From the NCBI GenBank assembly GCA_013365365.1, contig JABVXU010000012.1, forward strand, positions 310,001 to 374,000: a stretch of DNA of 64,000 nucleotides, read 5' to 3'. Below are positions 39,501-51,200 of the stretch, piece by piece. Position 1 is the stretch's first letter. Each line of letters opens with the position of its first letter. Below the pieces are notes generated by a model, which made no database searches, was not told where the DNA came from, and worked only from the letters and a program-made list of their open reading frames with translations. Source of the stretch: Cruorifilaria tuberocauda (Eukaryota; Nematoda; Chromadorea; Rhabditida; Onchocercidae). Both the position numbers and the translations under genes were made by a program.

Positions 39501-39923
39501 GCTCCCTACAATCAATCTATTTCTGAAGCACCAAATGAACTTCAATTTCAATATTCCAAGAATAGAGAAGAAACGAATCTTCATCACATTCGAGTTACCT
39601 GGGTGAAAGGTATGAGCTGAATAAATGGAACTGTAATTTGATTAGCCTGCCTCTTTAGAAATCGAGCAGCTGTTTTGAAGAAATTTGATTAAATTGAAAC
39701 AGAAATAAGAAACCTGAGAGATTACAATGAAAAACAGGGAAAAGTCTAAAGTTCTGGTTGAACTTCGATTGGATAAAAGTAAAGGAATCGAGGTGATTGT
39801 TAGTTACTCTGTTATTGTCATTATTACGGTATTTACGTACGCTATTTATGAGATGAAGGAATAAGAGAAGAAAGAGGAAGGAGGAAGGAAAGACGTATTG
39901 TCGAGAGGTTTCGGCAGAAATAG

Positions 39924-39958
39924 AATGATGATGATGATGATAATAATAATGATAATGA
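39924..39958. repeat. GAT/AAT trinucleotide microsatellite
   Basis: An (ATG)n tract grades into (ATA)n, with atgatgatgatgatga followed by taataataat. It lies in the gene-free stretch and explains the poly-Ile run in the minus frame there. Confidence 0.85.
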
Positions 39959-41813
39959 GTAATCGGCGACTGCCATTATGAAAACGAACTTCTTCAGTAG
40001 CCAAGGAACAACAGTTGTTGCCGTTGAGGAGAAGGACCGTGATACGCAAGACCGTGTCGCCAGAGAGACGATGATTAATTAGCTATCCTTTGTAAAGCTC
40101 AACAAGTAGGGTAGCTTCCAAACAGCTTAATGAATCTCGAATAATGCGGGACTCTTGAATAATTATTACGCTGTGAGAGATTACGATCCGTTTCAAAATG
40201 CCAAACACTGAAAATAGATTCAGAAACCGGACGGGATCTTGCGATATTCGATGAATTTTCGAATTTCTCATCTTTTCAGTCTGAAATGACATTTCTTAGC
40301 TGTTTCTTTCAATCTATCCGCTAGTAATCAAACAGTGCAGAATTAAGCAACTATAAATAGAAGTATTAGTTAAGGATTCCAAACTTATTTAAACTTAGTA
40401 GATATTTGCAGGCAAACATTTGCCAAAGATTCTTGCAAGTTATAAGTACATAAAGCGCATGCTTTCCCTATCATATAATATGCATGTGACGGAGATTGAG
40501 TGGTGCATAGGTAATCATAAAACAAACATGATTCATAATTCTTTGCTTAATTTATCAATTCGGAAAACACTGTAATGCAATTGACACAAACGCCAAGGAA
40601 TGCATGGTAATTAATCACGAAGGATAATGACATGACGATTTCACGAAAGATCTTTCCTGATGTTTGTGCCCGTTTCTCCGGTAGTAGAATTGATAATAGT
40701 AATCTCCATGTTCAGAGATAGCTTTATTTCTCTTTCCCTATATCGCACTTTTTTGAAAGGCTAGGAAATCTACATAAAAAATAACAAGACAAAAAAAATC
40801 TTTCCGGAAACTATCCAACTCGTGCGATCGGATATTCACCGATTTTGCATCCTTCAATTACTACGGTAAAATCCTGCCGTGTGGGAGATCGATCAGTGTC
40901 ATGAAATAGTGATGTAATAAATCTTCCATTGCAACTGTCAAGATTGGTATGAAGAGAAGCATAGTTTCGGAGTGTAGCAATACCGGGTGTTACAGTATCC
41001 CGGGATATTGAGGTGAAGCAGAAGAGGAAGCAGTAATGCATGACTCTGCTAACTCTTTGTCTCCTGTCATCATTGTAACAGTACGTGATAACAATTGGGT
41101 CACTGAAGATTGAAAAAAATTTTTGTGGGAATTTCCAGGAGAAGGCGAAACGTCGGGGAGAAAGATGGGAGTGTTCGATCAACAGATCATTAAAAAGAGA
41201 AAATGTGAAATTCTTTTTTTGGGGGTGTATTTGTGACCTTGGCGTATAACTGAAGAATAGAAGTGGAGAGAGAAGAGAGAGAGATGAGCTGTCTCGATTC
41301 CCCTCCACAGAGTTTCAGATATAGCAGAAGATAAAAAGTTACTCTGACCTGACTTTAGCATTTAATTCCATGTCATCAGTTGTCAATGCAAACAAACGAG
41401 AAAACATATTCTTATGGAATGAGTGCAAAGCTTCAAATTCGTTTCATTCTTCGAAGATCCCAGAAATCCATGGAATCGGTGAATCTGTGAGCAGATGGTA
41501 ATAAATGACGAATAGATGATGGTTGAGTGACTCAGAAAAAGTTCATAGAGAAGCTCGTTCGATCGGTGAAGAATGCATTGAGAAGCTTGCTAAGACTTCT
41601 GACACGTGAAAATGGGAAATGTTGGACTCTAAACTTATACTGAGGCGCCTATATTTGAGACGTCCATCGTTTGATCCGGAATTCTCTTATAAAAGATCAG
41701 AACTTATTGAATGAAAAGTGAAATTTAAATCAGCAATCATCGATTACCGCACCACCTGAGCACTTCCTGAACCACCACACCATCCTGTTCTTCCTGTCCT
41801 CTCTGTGGATAGC

Positions 41814-41872
41814 TGTCTGTGTCTGTGTCTGCGGGTGCGTGTATGTGTGCGTGTGCGTGTGCGTGTGTGTGT
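41814..41872. repeat. GT-rich microsatellite
   Basis: An imperfect (GT)n tract has GTGC and GTCT interruptions. On the minus strand it translates as alternating Thr-Arg/Thr-His, so the open frame across it (41995-41744) is a repeat artefact. Confidence 0.85.
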
Positions 41873-43990
41873 CACGCTCATGTTGATTGATGGCTCTTTG
41901 GTGTGGATGGTACCCAAAGGGATTACAAAGTGGCCCTTATCATAAAGAATGGTTGAATTCACTAATAACCAAGCGTAAGCAAACGTCGATAACACTTACG
42001 AATGCTACTATGAAACCGTGACTTAGGAAGTGAGTCTTATGATTAAAAAGTTTTGCGTCAAAGTGCAGACAGGAAACTTCATTCTTCTGACCTTATAGTC
42101 CAGGAATATTTTCTGTCCATAATCTTTGTGCTCCCACCTCCCGCATTTTCGTTATCATCCGTGTCACGCATTGCGAATGAATCCTCACCATCACACAACA
42201 TAAATAAACCTTTTGGATTTCTCAGATCTCCTCTAAGTTGTTCAAGAGGTCTCTTGGGATCTATGGTAGAGTCAACGGTTAACTATTATTCCAAGGTTAA
42301 TGAGGTATGCTTGTGATATGCTGCTGCACAAAATGTCACAAGTAGAGGTCAAGCGTCGAGAAAATGAATGAGGAAATCTATGGTACGTGAACTCATGAAA
42401 CAAATAGTAATGCTCTCAGAATTTTTCTTTTAAAACTCCCACTGATTCTTGAAACTTTTTCAGCTAACGAATGAGTAGGTAAGGGCTTGTCCAATTAAAG
42501 TTGTCTTGAAAAATCGTTGTGATTAATTTTAGAGCGACCAATGAGAAGGACAAAGGAATTAGAGCATTGGGTCAAAGGAGAGATGGCATGCTGTTAACCT
42601 GAAGGATAGATGGGACAGGCAGGTGCACGAAGTATTTTGAATAGAATTTCCACTGCAATGTTTTGCTCAATAGATAAGGGCAACATGTAAGAGCAAGAGC
42701 TGAGGTCACGGATTAGAACGATTCACGCCTGGACACCATAAACCAACATTTTCAAACAAACACGACCATGACGTGTATTTGGCTTGTTGAAGCCATATCG
42801 ATCCATTGGGAATGTAGGAGACTCTGAATAATCTATTAAAAGGATTTTAGATTGACTGATGGTAGCTCTGCTTGCTTCAAATAATTCATGTAATGATTAA
42901 AATCGATAATCTGAAATTGATTAAGTGAGAGCTCATAGTAACGACACAACAAAAATGAAAACCGTGGAATAAAATTTGGGTATTGATTACTGATTATTTC
43001 TAATCGTCAACCGACTTGTGATTTTTGGAAAATTGGACCATACTAGAGAGATGCATATGATTAATGGGGATGTGATAAGAAGATTGAAGAGGTGATGTAT
43101 TTATAAAATAATTTTGCTTATCATTCCTGACTAGGAAATGTAATTGAATTTTCAACAGATCTTTAGATATATTTTGCAAGACATCAACAGAAAACAGCTT
43201 GATTACAGCATTCACGTCATGCACGACATATCATATCATCTTTAGTTCCGTGAATTCACACTCAATTCAGGAATTTATCTCTCTTAACTGAACAGGATGA
43301 GAGAAAAAGCAATTTCTGGCTAACTGTCCTCTGCGGGAAGGTAATGAATGATGTGGTAAGTGTTGAAAGAGTTAATATTCGGGCATAATCCTTTATAATA
43401 GACGACAACTAATAAAGTCATTTCTTACAGGTGGTTCAACTATTTCCGGATTATCACTGATGCCATAATAATTGGGCCTATTGAGTTGTTTGGTCAGTGA
43501 AAAGATAATTTGCGTCTGATCCATCTGATCCTTCATGAAACTCTTCCTCATACAATCCCATCCCGGTTTCTCTCAAATCTCGGGAAATTATATCTACAAA
43601 AACTGGAAAAATAATTCTGTTCTCAATAATTCTACAGATAATTAAACTGAATTCCATTTCACAATTAAATGACTCTCTGCCAACCACTTTCAGTTGAATG
43701 CTAGAAAAGCATAAGAGGTGATGCAATAGATGCAATGTATTCATATCTAATGAAATCTAATGGAAGCAGAATTCTCCTCACACTTGAAATGATTGCAAAG
43801 ATACTCGACGATCGATGACATCTCATTATCATAATTATAGAAGCTGCTAACAAACCTTGAAGACGATTCGGCACTCTTTGTCTTCTCATGCAAATTCAAC
43901 TTGCTGAGAAGAAATTCTTCAAGTGGAGAATTACGTTCAAATGAAATGTATCAGTCAAAAGTAAGGATTGCATAATGCGTATATCAAGGA

Positions 43991-44019
43991 GCTCTCCCTC
44001 CCTCCCTCTCTCTCTCTCG
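43991..44019. repeat. Pyrimidine CT/CCCT repeat
   Basis: A (CCCT)n tract passes into (CT)n, from ctccctccctccc to tctctctctc. It lies in gene-free sequence about 300 bases before the small open frame at 44319. Confidence 0.8.
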
Positions 44020-44318
44020 CATTTACTGCTTTTTATTTCTTCCCTCAGTGCTTTTTCCACTCTCTCCAATTTCCCCTCTAAATGGAAGCTAAGTTAATTT
44101 CTGCGATCGAATTCCTTTCCGCTCTCAATTACCCGGAGGGGTATTCCTCATTACTTTTCTATCTCACTCTAGCGGTAATGTGAATGGCAAATTTCACGTG
44201 AGACGGTTCAGTTCAATGTGAAAGAGGATGAGAAGGTTAAGTGAACTCAATTAGAGACTATTTTCGCAACAATTTTATTACAAGAATAACTGGTAATCAA
44301 TAAATTTAAATTTACAGC

Positions 44319-44492
44319 ATGAGAGGAGTGGACATGCCAGGTGACCTTCCCGAGTTACGGCATATTGCTAAAGCAGGGAGAGAGAGTAACAATCTCGGGA
44401 TATGCATCTGTTTAGCATTTACCGAACAAAGCGGAGTGAAGTGTTTGTTTGCCCGAGGGATTGGTATGAATATCTATGAGGCATATCAATGA
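44319..44492 (+). other. Small open frame of 57 codons, unverified
   Basis: An ATG follows directly after TTTACAG (a nematode acceptor-like site ending at 44317) and runs 57 codons to TGA. The product starts MRGVDMPGDLPELRHIAK and has a mixed, protein-like composition. The DNA is GC-richer than its surroundings. I recognise no family and no partner exon. It may be a trans-spliced small gene, an exon, or chance. Confidence 0.15.
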
Positions 44493-44593
44493 GAGGTTTT
44501 CGGATACATCAGATAAATGATGGGAAGAGGAAGGCCGGGATGTCACTGTTATTCTTCATCCCTTGATGACTGAGAGGATGGAAGAGATCTTCC

Positions 44594-44609
44594 AGATGTA
44601 CGTACATCT
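44594..44609. repeat. Perfect 16-bp palindrome
   Basis: AGATGTACGTACATCT is self-complementary and lies a few bases after another short palindrome, AGATCT. No nearby gene explains it. Confidence 0.6.
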
Positions 44610-44799
44610 TCGGAGATAACTCCAATTATTTAATCCGTTTTAAGTAAAGTTAGCATAAAGGGACAAAGAATGAATGAGATAGAAGAGGAGAAAGACTTAA
44701 TTATCAAGTTGGATGTGAGGTCACCAGAAGAAACTGAAAAATCTTCATTTTTAATGAATTGATCATAGAAAAAAATATCCGTGAACAGTTCAGAGCCTA

Positions 44800-44877
44800 G
44801 CCAGTCTTGGTGATAAACGCTACGAGGCCTTTGGCGTCACTCAACAATTCCTTCACCTCCTCCAGACTAATGCCTGT
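44800..44877 (-). pseudogene. Coding-like fragment of 26 codons, possible exon or transposase relic
   Basis: Between in-frame stops the minus strand reads an amphipathic-looking segment, SLEEVKELLSDAKGLVAF and onward to ITKTG, preceded by an acceptor-like TTAGACAG. Composition and periodicity look like real protein. It loosely recalls segments of hAT-type transposases, but this is from memory and weak. No neighbouring exon was found, so a relic or an isolated terminal exon are both possible. Confidence 0.15.
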
Positions 44878-47808
44878 CTAACAATGGTTCTGTCGCTAAT
44901 ATCTCTATGAATTATTCATGCTTTATGAGAGATGTATTTTAGGATGACAAAAATCGATTCAGGTAGACACAGAAAGAAGAAACATCAGCCTGTTCTCTCA
45001 TTAGGCTCTTTTGCAAACTCTTAGGCCATAAGTCAAAATAGAAATGATACAAAACATTGGTAGCGCAATACATAACTTGTGATTTTTTATTCTTTGGACC
45101 AATTTCCATTTACTTTCTGAAATGATTTCCTTAGCACACCGCTTCAAATGTGAATCTGAAGTATAGAAGTACACAATGATCTCTCGGATTTTATGATGAT
45201 AAAGTCAGAGGACTTGTTGGTGATAGAATACATTTCTGACTTCAGGTAACTTAAATAGTGACTGATAAATGAGAAGGTAGAGAAATGCAGGAATGAAATT
45301 GCAATGAAGTTCTTCTCCAGAGAAGGTTCTTTCTTCCCTCACAAGCTATAGGTATGAGAAGGATGAGGACGAGTGTATGCACGTATCACGCAACTGATAG
45401 TATCAATTCGGTTCCGTAGAAATTTCGCCATCTCCTGTCTTCTGGAAATGCCAAAAGAAACCTGATGATGAACGACGTTCCGGTTCACAACATGTTAATT
45501 CTTGAAAAATAATTTTATCGGACAAGGTTTAGTTCCTCAATCAGAAAGCAAAATGATATTGATTTCTTTAATTTTTGATAAATATTTGAAATTACTCTAA
45601 GACATCAGTGCTAATTTATCAAAAAAGAAGATGAAATATATAGTTAACTACGGAAGCAGAAAATTGAAATTTCTACGATTGAAAGATAGAAAATTGGCCG
45701 ATAGTTGCGATATGACAATGATTTACTTAAGCTTTCGCATGGACTAACAATTAAGCTCTCTCTGTATTTGGATGCCAAGCTATCTAATCAGTCTTCTTAT
45801 CAAGACCATCCTTAGTAATTATTGCTACCTTGAATGAGTGTTCCACATCTATTCAATGAAATCAACACGTATAATAGTTCAGGTATAGATGATAATCGAA
45901 TAGAATATTGATTGCAAAGACCTGAAATCAGTATTAGTTTTGTAAAGATTTACAGTTTTGTTACTGTGCTGACTAGTATCTTACAGTGGGAATGAATGAA
46001 ATTGCGCTAAACTAAAGGGGAAGCACTACACTAATTGATTTAAAATCTAATGAATATAGTTGAAAATACGAATTGAAAATTTAGTTTAAATGATTTGCAT
46101 GATTGCATTTATGATAATAGATATCGTCTATTCATCGCTTTTATTGGTTAATAATAAATCGATGTAATGGGATAATCTGCGAGGAGAGCAAGGAGATTTC
46201 ATGAGGTTGAGCTGCTGTAAATGTGATTCGATGGGTGCTCGAATTTAGGATTTGGGTGGAGACGAAAGTGAACCTCCAAGTCCCTATCTCATCTCTCCTA
46301 CTATGCTTATCGATGAGATCATTTCGTCTTCAGCCGACTTCCTGAATCATCGAATCGTCAAACTAAGTAAGCTTCAAAGTTTGCAAGCAATTTTTAATTT
46401 CACTCCAGACTTCCATTAAGAAACTTTTCATTTAAATTGAATTGCTGATTGGATTTCAAGTAGAAATTAATTATTGGTAACTGGAATTATCGAGACATTC
46501 GTAATCTACTAAAGAAACTTCAACTTAATTATATTGAAAATGAAGGAGAATTCCAGCGAGTTCATTAAGCTAAGAGATGCGAGGATAGAGATGAGTGAAA
46601 TAGAAGGGAAGAAAAAGGGTAAATTCTCATTTAGCAATTAATTTTTTAAAGTCTGCGAAAAAACCACTTCAAGTAAAAAGGGAATTTTTCAATTGTTGGG
46701 CGCATTTCGAAATCTCGTATGCTTTGCACAGAAACGTGTTATGATGGATAAAAGGTACGTGAAAGCAATGAATAGAAGGGAGTGATAAAGCAATCGTCTT
46801 TCCTTTGTTTTAGTGAAAAATTTACAATCATACACTGTTCTGTCATAAAGGACACGTTCTTGGGGTCAGTTTCTGTCCACTTCCTTCCTAGTTCGAGCAT
46901 CCCGACCGATATCTGAGATGTTCCAGAATCCACAACAATGTTTCGTTTAAAGAAAAAACATAATTCCAAGCAAAATGTACAGTGCAAGCAAGGTCTTTGG
47001 ACAAATGAAAAGGCTTTTTATGAGATATTTATTATCTGATTAGTGAATTTTTATTCATTTCAAGTTTTTAAACTGTGATTGAAATAGGAAGCAGACAAAT
47101 GCAAAAAGCTTAAACAGCCAGCAATTTTTGACTTCGCTTTTTTCCATTAAAACGATTATCACAGTCCATAAAATATTGGAGGAATATTTTTCACTTCGGA
47201 CGAGTTCCATTAGTTTTAAATTTTGCTTTCTGAAAATAAAATTGAACTTAACTTAATAATGACATATGAAGGGAGCATAATGGTAGAATGTGAATTGTTA
47301 ATGAAAGAAGGAATGCGGAAATGTGTTTTCATCCCGTGTTTTTTTCATAGCAAAAATGATGATTTTAACGAATAAAAGAAGAGGAAACGGAGTTCCGTGA
47401 TACATGAGAACTTCCTAAAGTCTTCTCCATTGAAATTCAATAGAATAGATTAAGCTATGAAAAGAGAATGAATGAGCTTTAAGAATTTCTAAATTAGTTT
47501 AGGATGCTTCTGTCTGAAGGGACAGCAATTATAAACACAATATGTTTAGCATTCCAGCGTGGTAGTGTTCGGTAGAACAATTCTGAAGTAATCACACATC
47601 AGTGGCATCCAAAGTGGTAACACCAAACTTTGAAGATCATACTCCCGTCATGACGTTCTATCATGGCATTTAAAGATTAGTTTTTCATTTCAGATTTATC
47701 TCCATTTACTACTAATCATAAAAACTTTCCGGATTTAGTAAGTTAAAGCAAAAAAAGATGGAAAAGCTTTATTTTACTAACGACTGCAGAAAGTTATGAA
47801 CCAGAATA

Positions 47809-47837
47809 ATATCGGTACTGTTTAACAGTACCGATAT
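47809..47837. repeat. Perfect 12-bp stem hairpin
   Basis: ATATCGGTACTG, loop TTTAA, then CAGTACCGATAT. The arms are exact reverse complements. It lies about 440 bases beyond the MPP10 stop codon, downstream on the minus strand. Confidence 0.75.
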
Positions 47838-48226
47838 ATAATGATAAATGAGTGAAGTTTAGTATGAGCGAAATCTGAAGAAGCTGTGTTATATTATTCC
47901 TAGGCCAACTACAATTTTAGTTATCTCACCAATCAATCGATGTAAACATCTTCTAAGGTATTAAAAAAATTTCTTTCTGCCAGCTGAAACACAATGTAGA
48001 CCAGAGTTATTTCATCTGTGATGTGCAAACATAACTATTTGTAGCGATTAATAAGTGATTGCAGTCTCAGAAATTTTAAAGATTAGAAAATTTTAAGGAG
48101 AAATAAGCATGGTATCTTCGCTTCTCACTAGCAAAATGTTTTTCGAATTTTATCTTCTCATCGAATAGCTATTGCTGGTGAAAATTTTGGCAGCTACTAC
48201 GTGAACAAAATATTCAGTTGAAAAAA

Positions 48227-48236
48227 TTTATTTATT
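48227..48236 (-). terminator. Overlapping AATAAA poly(A) signals of MPP10
   Basis: Two overlapping AATAAA hexamers on the minus strand begin about 45 bases after the MPP10 stop codon. This is a normal position for the cleavage signal of a short nematode 3' UTR. Confidence 0.6.
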
Positions 48237-48279
48237 TTATAAATTTAAACCAGTAAAAAAAACAAAAAGACACCTTTGA

Positions 48280-51200
48280 TCACAGTTTATAATTTGTACT
48301 TAATTTTTTCTTCGTTGCACCTACTTTTGTAACCATATATTTTCTGCTTTTCATCTGAAAACAATAATTTATTTAAGCCATTACCTGAGGTTAACAATAT
48401 ATGAATTGGTGTCTAGTTAGAAAATATATAATTTAAAAAACGAAATACTCAAGAAATTACAACAAAGTGCCCAGAGCATTAAATCCCCTTCTGAAGAATG
48501 CTTCGTTAATTTTTTCAAACTTAAAATCGGTAGTTTTAGCTTGACTTTTACCTCCTCTGTAGTTTTAGCTTGAAGGCGTTGGAAAAACGAAGCAGATGTC
48601 AATTTCGTATTACTCTTTTTGCTATCATACTGAGAAACTAATTTTGACTTTTTGGCAGGCATTTCATTTTTCATGGTCGAAAACTCAGCTTCTTGTTTTT
48701 TAAACTGCGTCATGTGTTGCCATTTCTGAAAATTCATCTTACCCGGAATGATATAACATAGTTCGTAAAAAGAAACAGTTTCTGTGAGAACTTCCTGTGA
48801 AGTTAGCAATCATTTAAACAGAAAAAAAGTTAAAAAACTAGTTTGACATCTTTTGACATCGTGCAACAAACCTTCTAAAACTATGTGAAAAAACCTCTCA
48901 ATAGATTTTTTAAAACTGTTTCAATATTATTCAGCTGCTTTTCACCATTTTAACATAAATCTTAGTTCATGACTACTTCTATGATCTTCTATAGGCGAAG
49001 AGGAGAAATAAACCTTTTTTTTGCGACGCAAACGGGACCGATCTGTTTTTGTTTTCTCATCATCCGCTTTGATTGGTGCATTAACATGTTTGTGTATTTC
49101 CTCCGGAGCTAAAAGTACAGCGTCAGTGCACGCTACAGGTCCCACTTCTTCCTTTTTAAGCGAAGGCATGTTATTTAAGATACGTACTTCCCCACGGACC
49201 TGAAAAAAATACGATAGTGAAAGATAGGATATTTAAAATTCAAACTTTAGATGCGATTCACTAAAATTATCATAAATAAAAGGAAGTAATGAATTAATCG
49301 AAACTAAACTTAAAAGCAATGGAATTTAGTCTGTTTTTCTATCATGCTGGATAAAAATACAATTTATTACTCCCGTGAAACGAACTTACTTCAGACGGAA
49401 TGTAACGATAATGGCTCAGAGCATTTAATTTCTGGAACAGAGATAATATCAGCTTTTTGATTTCTTCATGTTTTTCATTCGTCTTCTCTTCATTTTGAAA
49501 CAGGACTCCATCTTGAGTTTTCTGATACTGTTCTTCATAAACTTCCACAAGAGACTTTTTCACAATTTCCGATTCAACGACTGGTGCTCGGTATGCTGCA
49601 TTTGCTTTCGTTTTACGTTCTATCCTCAGCACATCATCAAATGCCTGAAATTTCCTTCTGATAGAATTTAAATATTCATAACCAGATTAGAAAAATCATC
49701 ACTTACTCTATCTTTGATTCGTTGAATTATCTTTGTTTCTAACTGAGTAGTTGTATCAACCGTAATAACTGGTGCTGAAAACGTTAACTGCTCATACAGG
49801 AGAAATTATAGAGTTATAGTTAACAACAAAATTGTAAGCATAACATTCATTCATGAAAATTTCTTGATTAAAATAAATAATAGGTCATGTTTAATAAACC
49901 GCATGGTGCCGACTGATCGAAATCAAGATGTTTCTCCAACATCGTGTTTTCCTCTCTTTCAATAGCTGTCACTTCACCACTCAAATCCCAACTCCTTGGA
50001 GCTAAATTAGCTTGTTCAATTGAAAAAATCCGTTCTTGCAGCTGAAACAATGAAGCTTCACAAACGTAAATAAAAGTATAATCCAGAGTTCATCTATCGA
50101 CAAATTTTGGTCTTACTTTCTTCTGTCGACGCCGAAATTCAGTTTCTTCATCTTCTTCTTCGTCTACTTGACCAAGAAGGACCGTTGCTTCTAAAATAAC
50201 AAAATTAAATTACAAATTAAAAATGAACAGAATAAAAAAAAAGATGCATTAAATCAATTTCAACACCTTGGTCATTCTCGCTGCTATCGTCTTGGTCACT
50301 CTTGTAATCCAATTCACCAATGATCTCATCAGCAAATGTAACTCGTTTTCTCATAAGACTGTCCATTTCGCCAGATTGTGGAACCTAAAAAATATTTCTT
50401 CCAGAAATTAAAGATGACGAAATACATCTGAAAATTTATTTCGTAATTTACAAATGCATTCAAAAGTCAAAGACAAACCTTTTTGTTTAACTTATTTAAA
50501 GCAGCTTCTGGATCACTCTCTTCTCCAATATTATTAGTGTTTTCATAAAAATCAGCATAATGGTAATCAATTTGAGCATTTTGCAAATCATCACCATCCT
50601 GAAAATTTTCGAAAAAAAGGATTCAATAGTTGAAATTTGATTTATTCTAAATTACACCATTTTCGGTAGTAAAAAAGATTTACCTTATCAAACTGCTCGA
50701 AAAAATTTTCATTTAAATATGCCTGGCCTTTTTCCTGTTTGTCTAAATATTCCTCCATTTCCGCTAACGAGAAGAAATGATCATCAACTTCGCTCTTCCA
50801 ACGCTTTTTAGATATGTTGTCAGAAGCTCTGGAAAAGCTGACACCGTCTCTATTCCACTCTTTACTATAGTTATCATCATTTTTAACCACTGTATTGCCA
50901 CTGATGCTCTTATCAAATCTCTGAAAATGTGGTTACGCTTATAAAAACTAACTTCACTCAAAACCAAACCTATCAGAATCATAAGAAACAATAATAGAAT
51001 ATTTTTTCTTAAAAAATATACCTACCTTGACTTCATCCTCCGTAAGCTTGAATAAATCATTGCTATCCTCCTCGATGTTATTAAAATTTTCGTCTTGAAA
51101 TTTAGGTGCAGTGAGTGAAGAAAATGAATCGACTCGTTTCTCAGTGAATTCCTTGTCTGCTTCAATGTCCAAGAGATGCTGAAAAAAGTAAAAATTTTCG

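Larger units (their letters stand above)
33536..48226. other. 14.7-kb gene-free stretch
   Basis: No gene with recognisable domains or a splice-consistent multi-exon structure was found between the LRR gene 5' end and the MPP10 3' end. The stretch contains microsatellites (39924, 41814, 43991), a hairpin (47809), a 16-bp palindrome (44594), an orphan frame at 41308-40811 (minus, 165 codons) and two small coding-like islands near 44.3-44.9 kb. Other frames (for example 35071-35641 and 38494-38850) have no support. A divergent gene, long UTR or noncoding RNA could be hidden here. Confidence 0.45.

Noticed and set aside
41744..41995. Minus-strand frame with an alternating Thr-Arg/Thr-His run
   Set aside because: It is created by the GT-rich microsatellite at 41814-41872.
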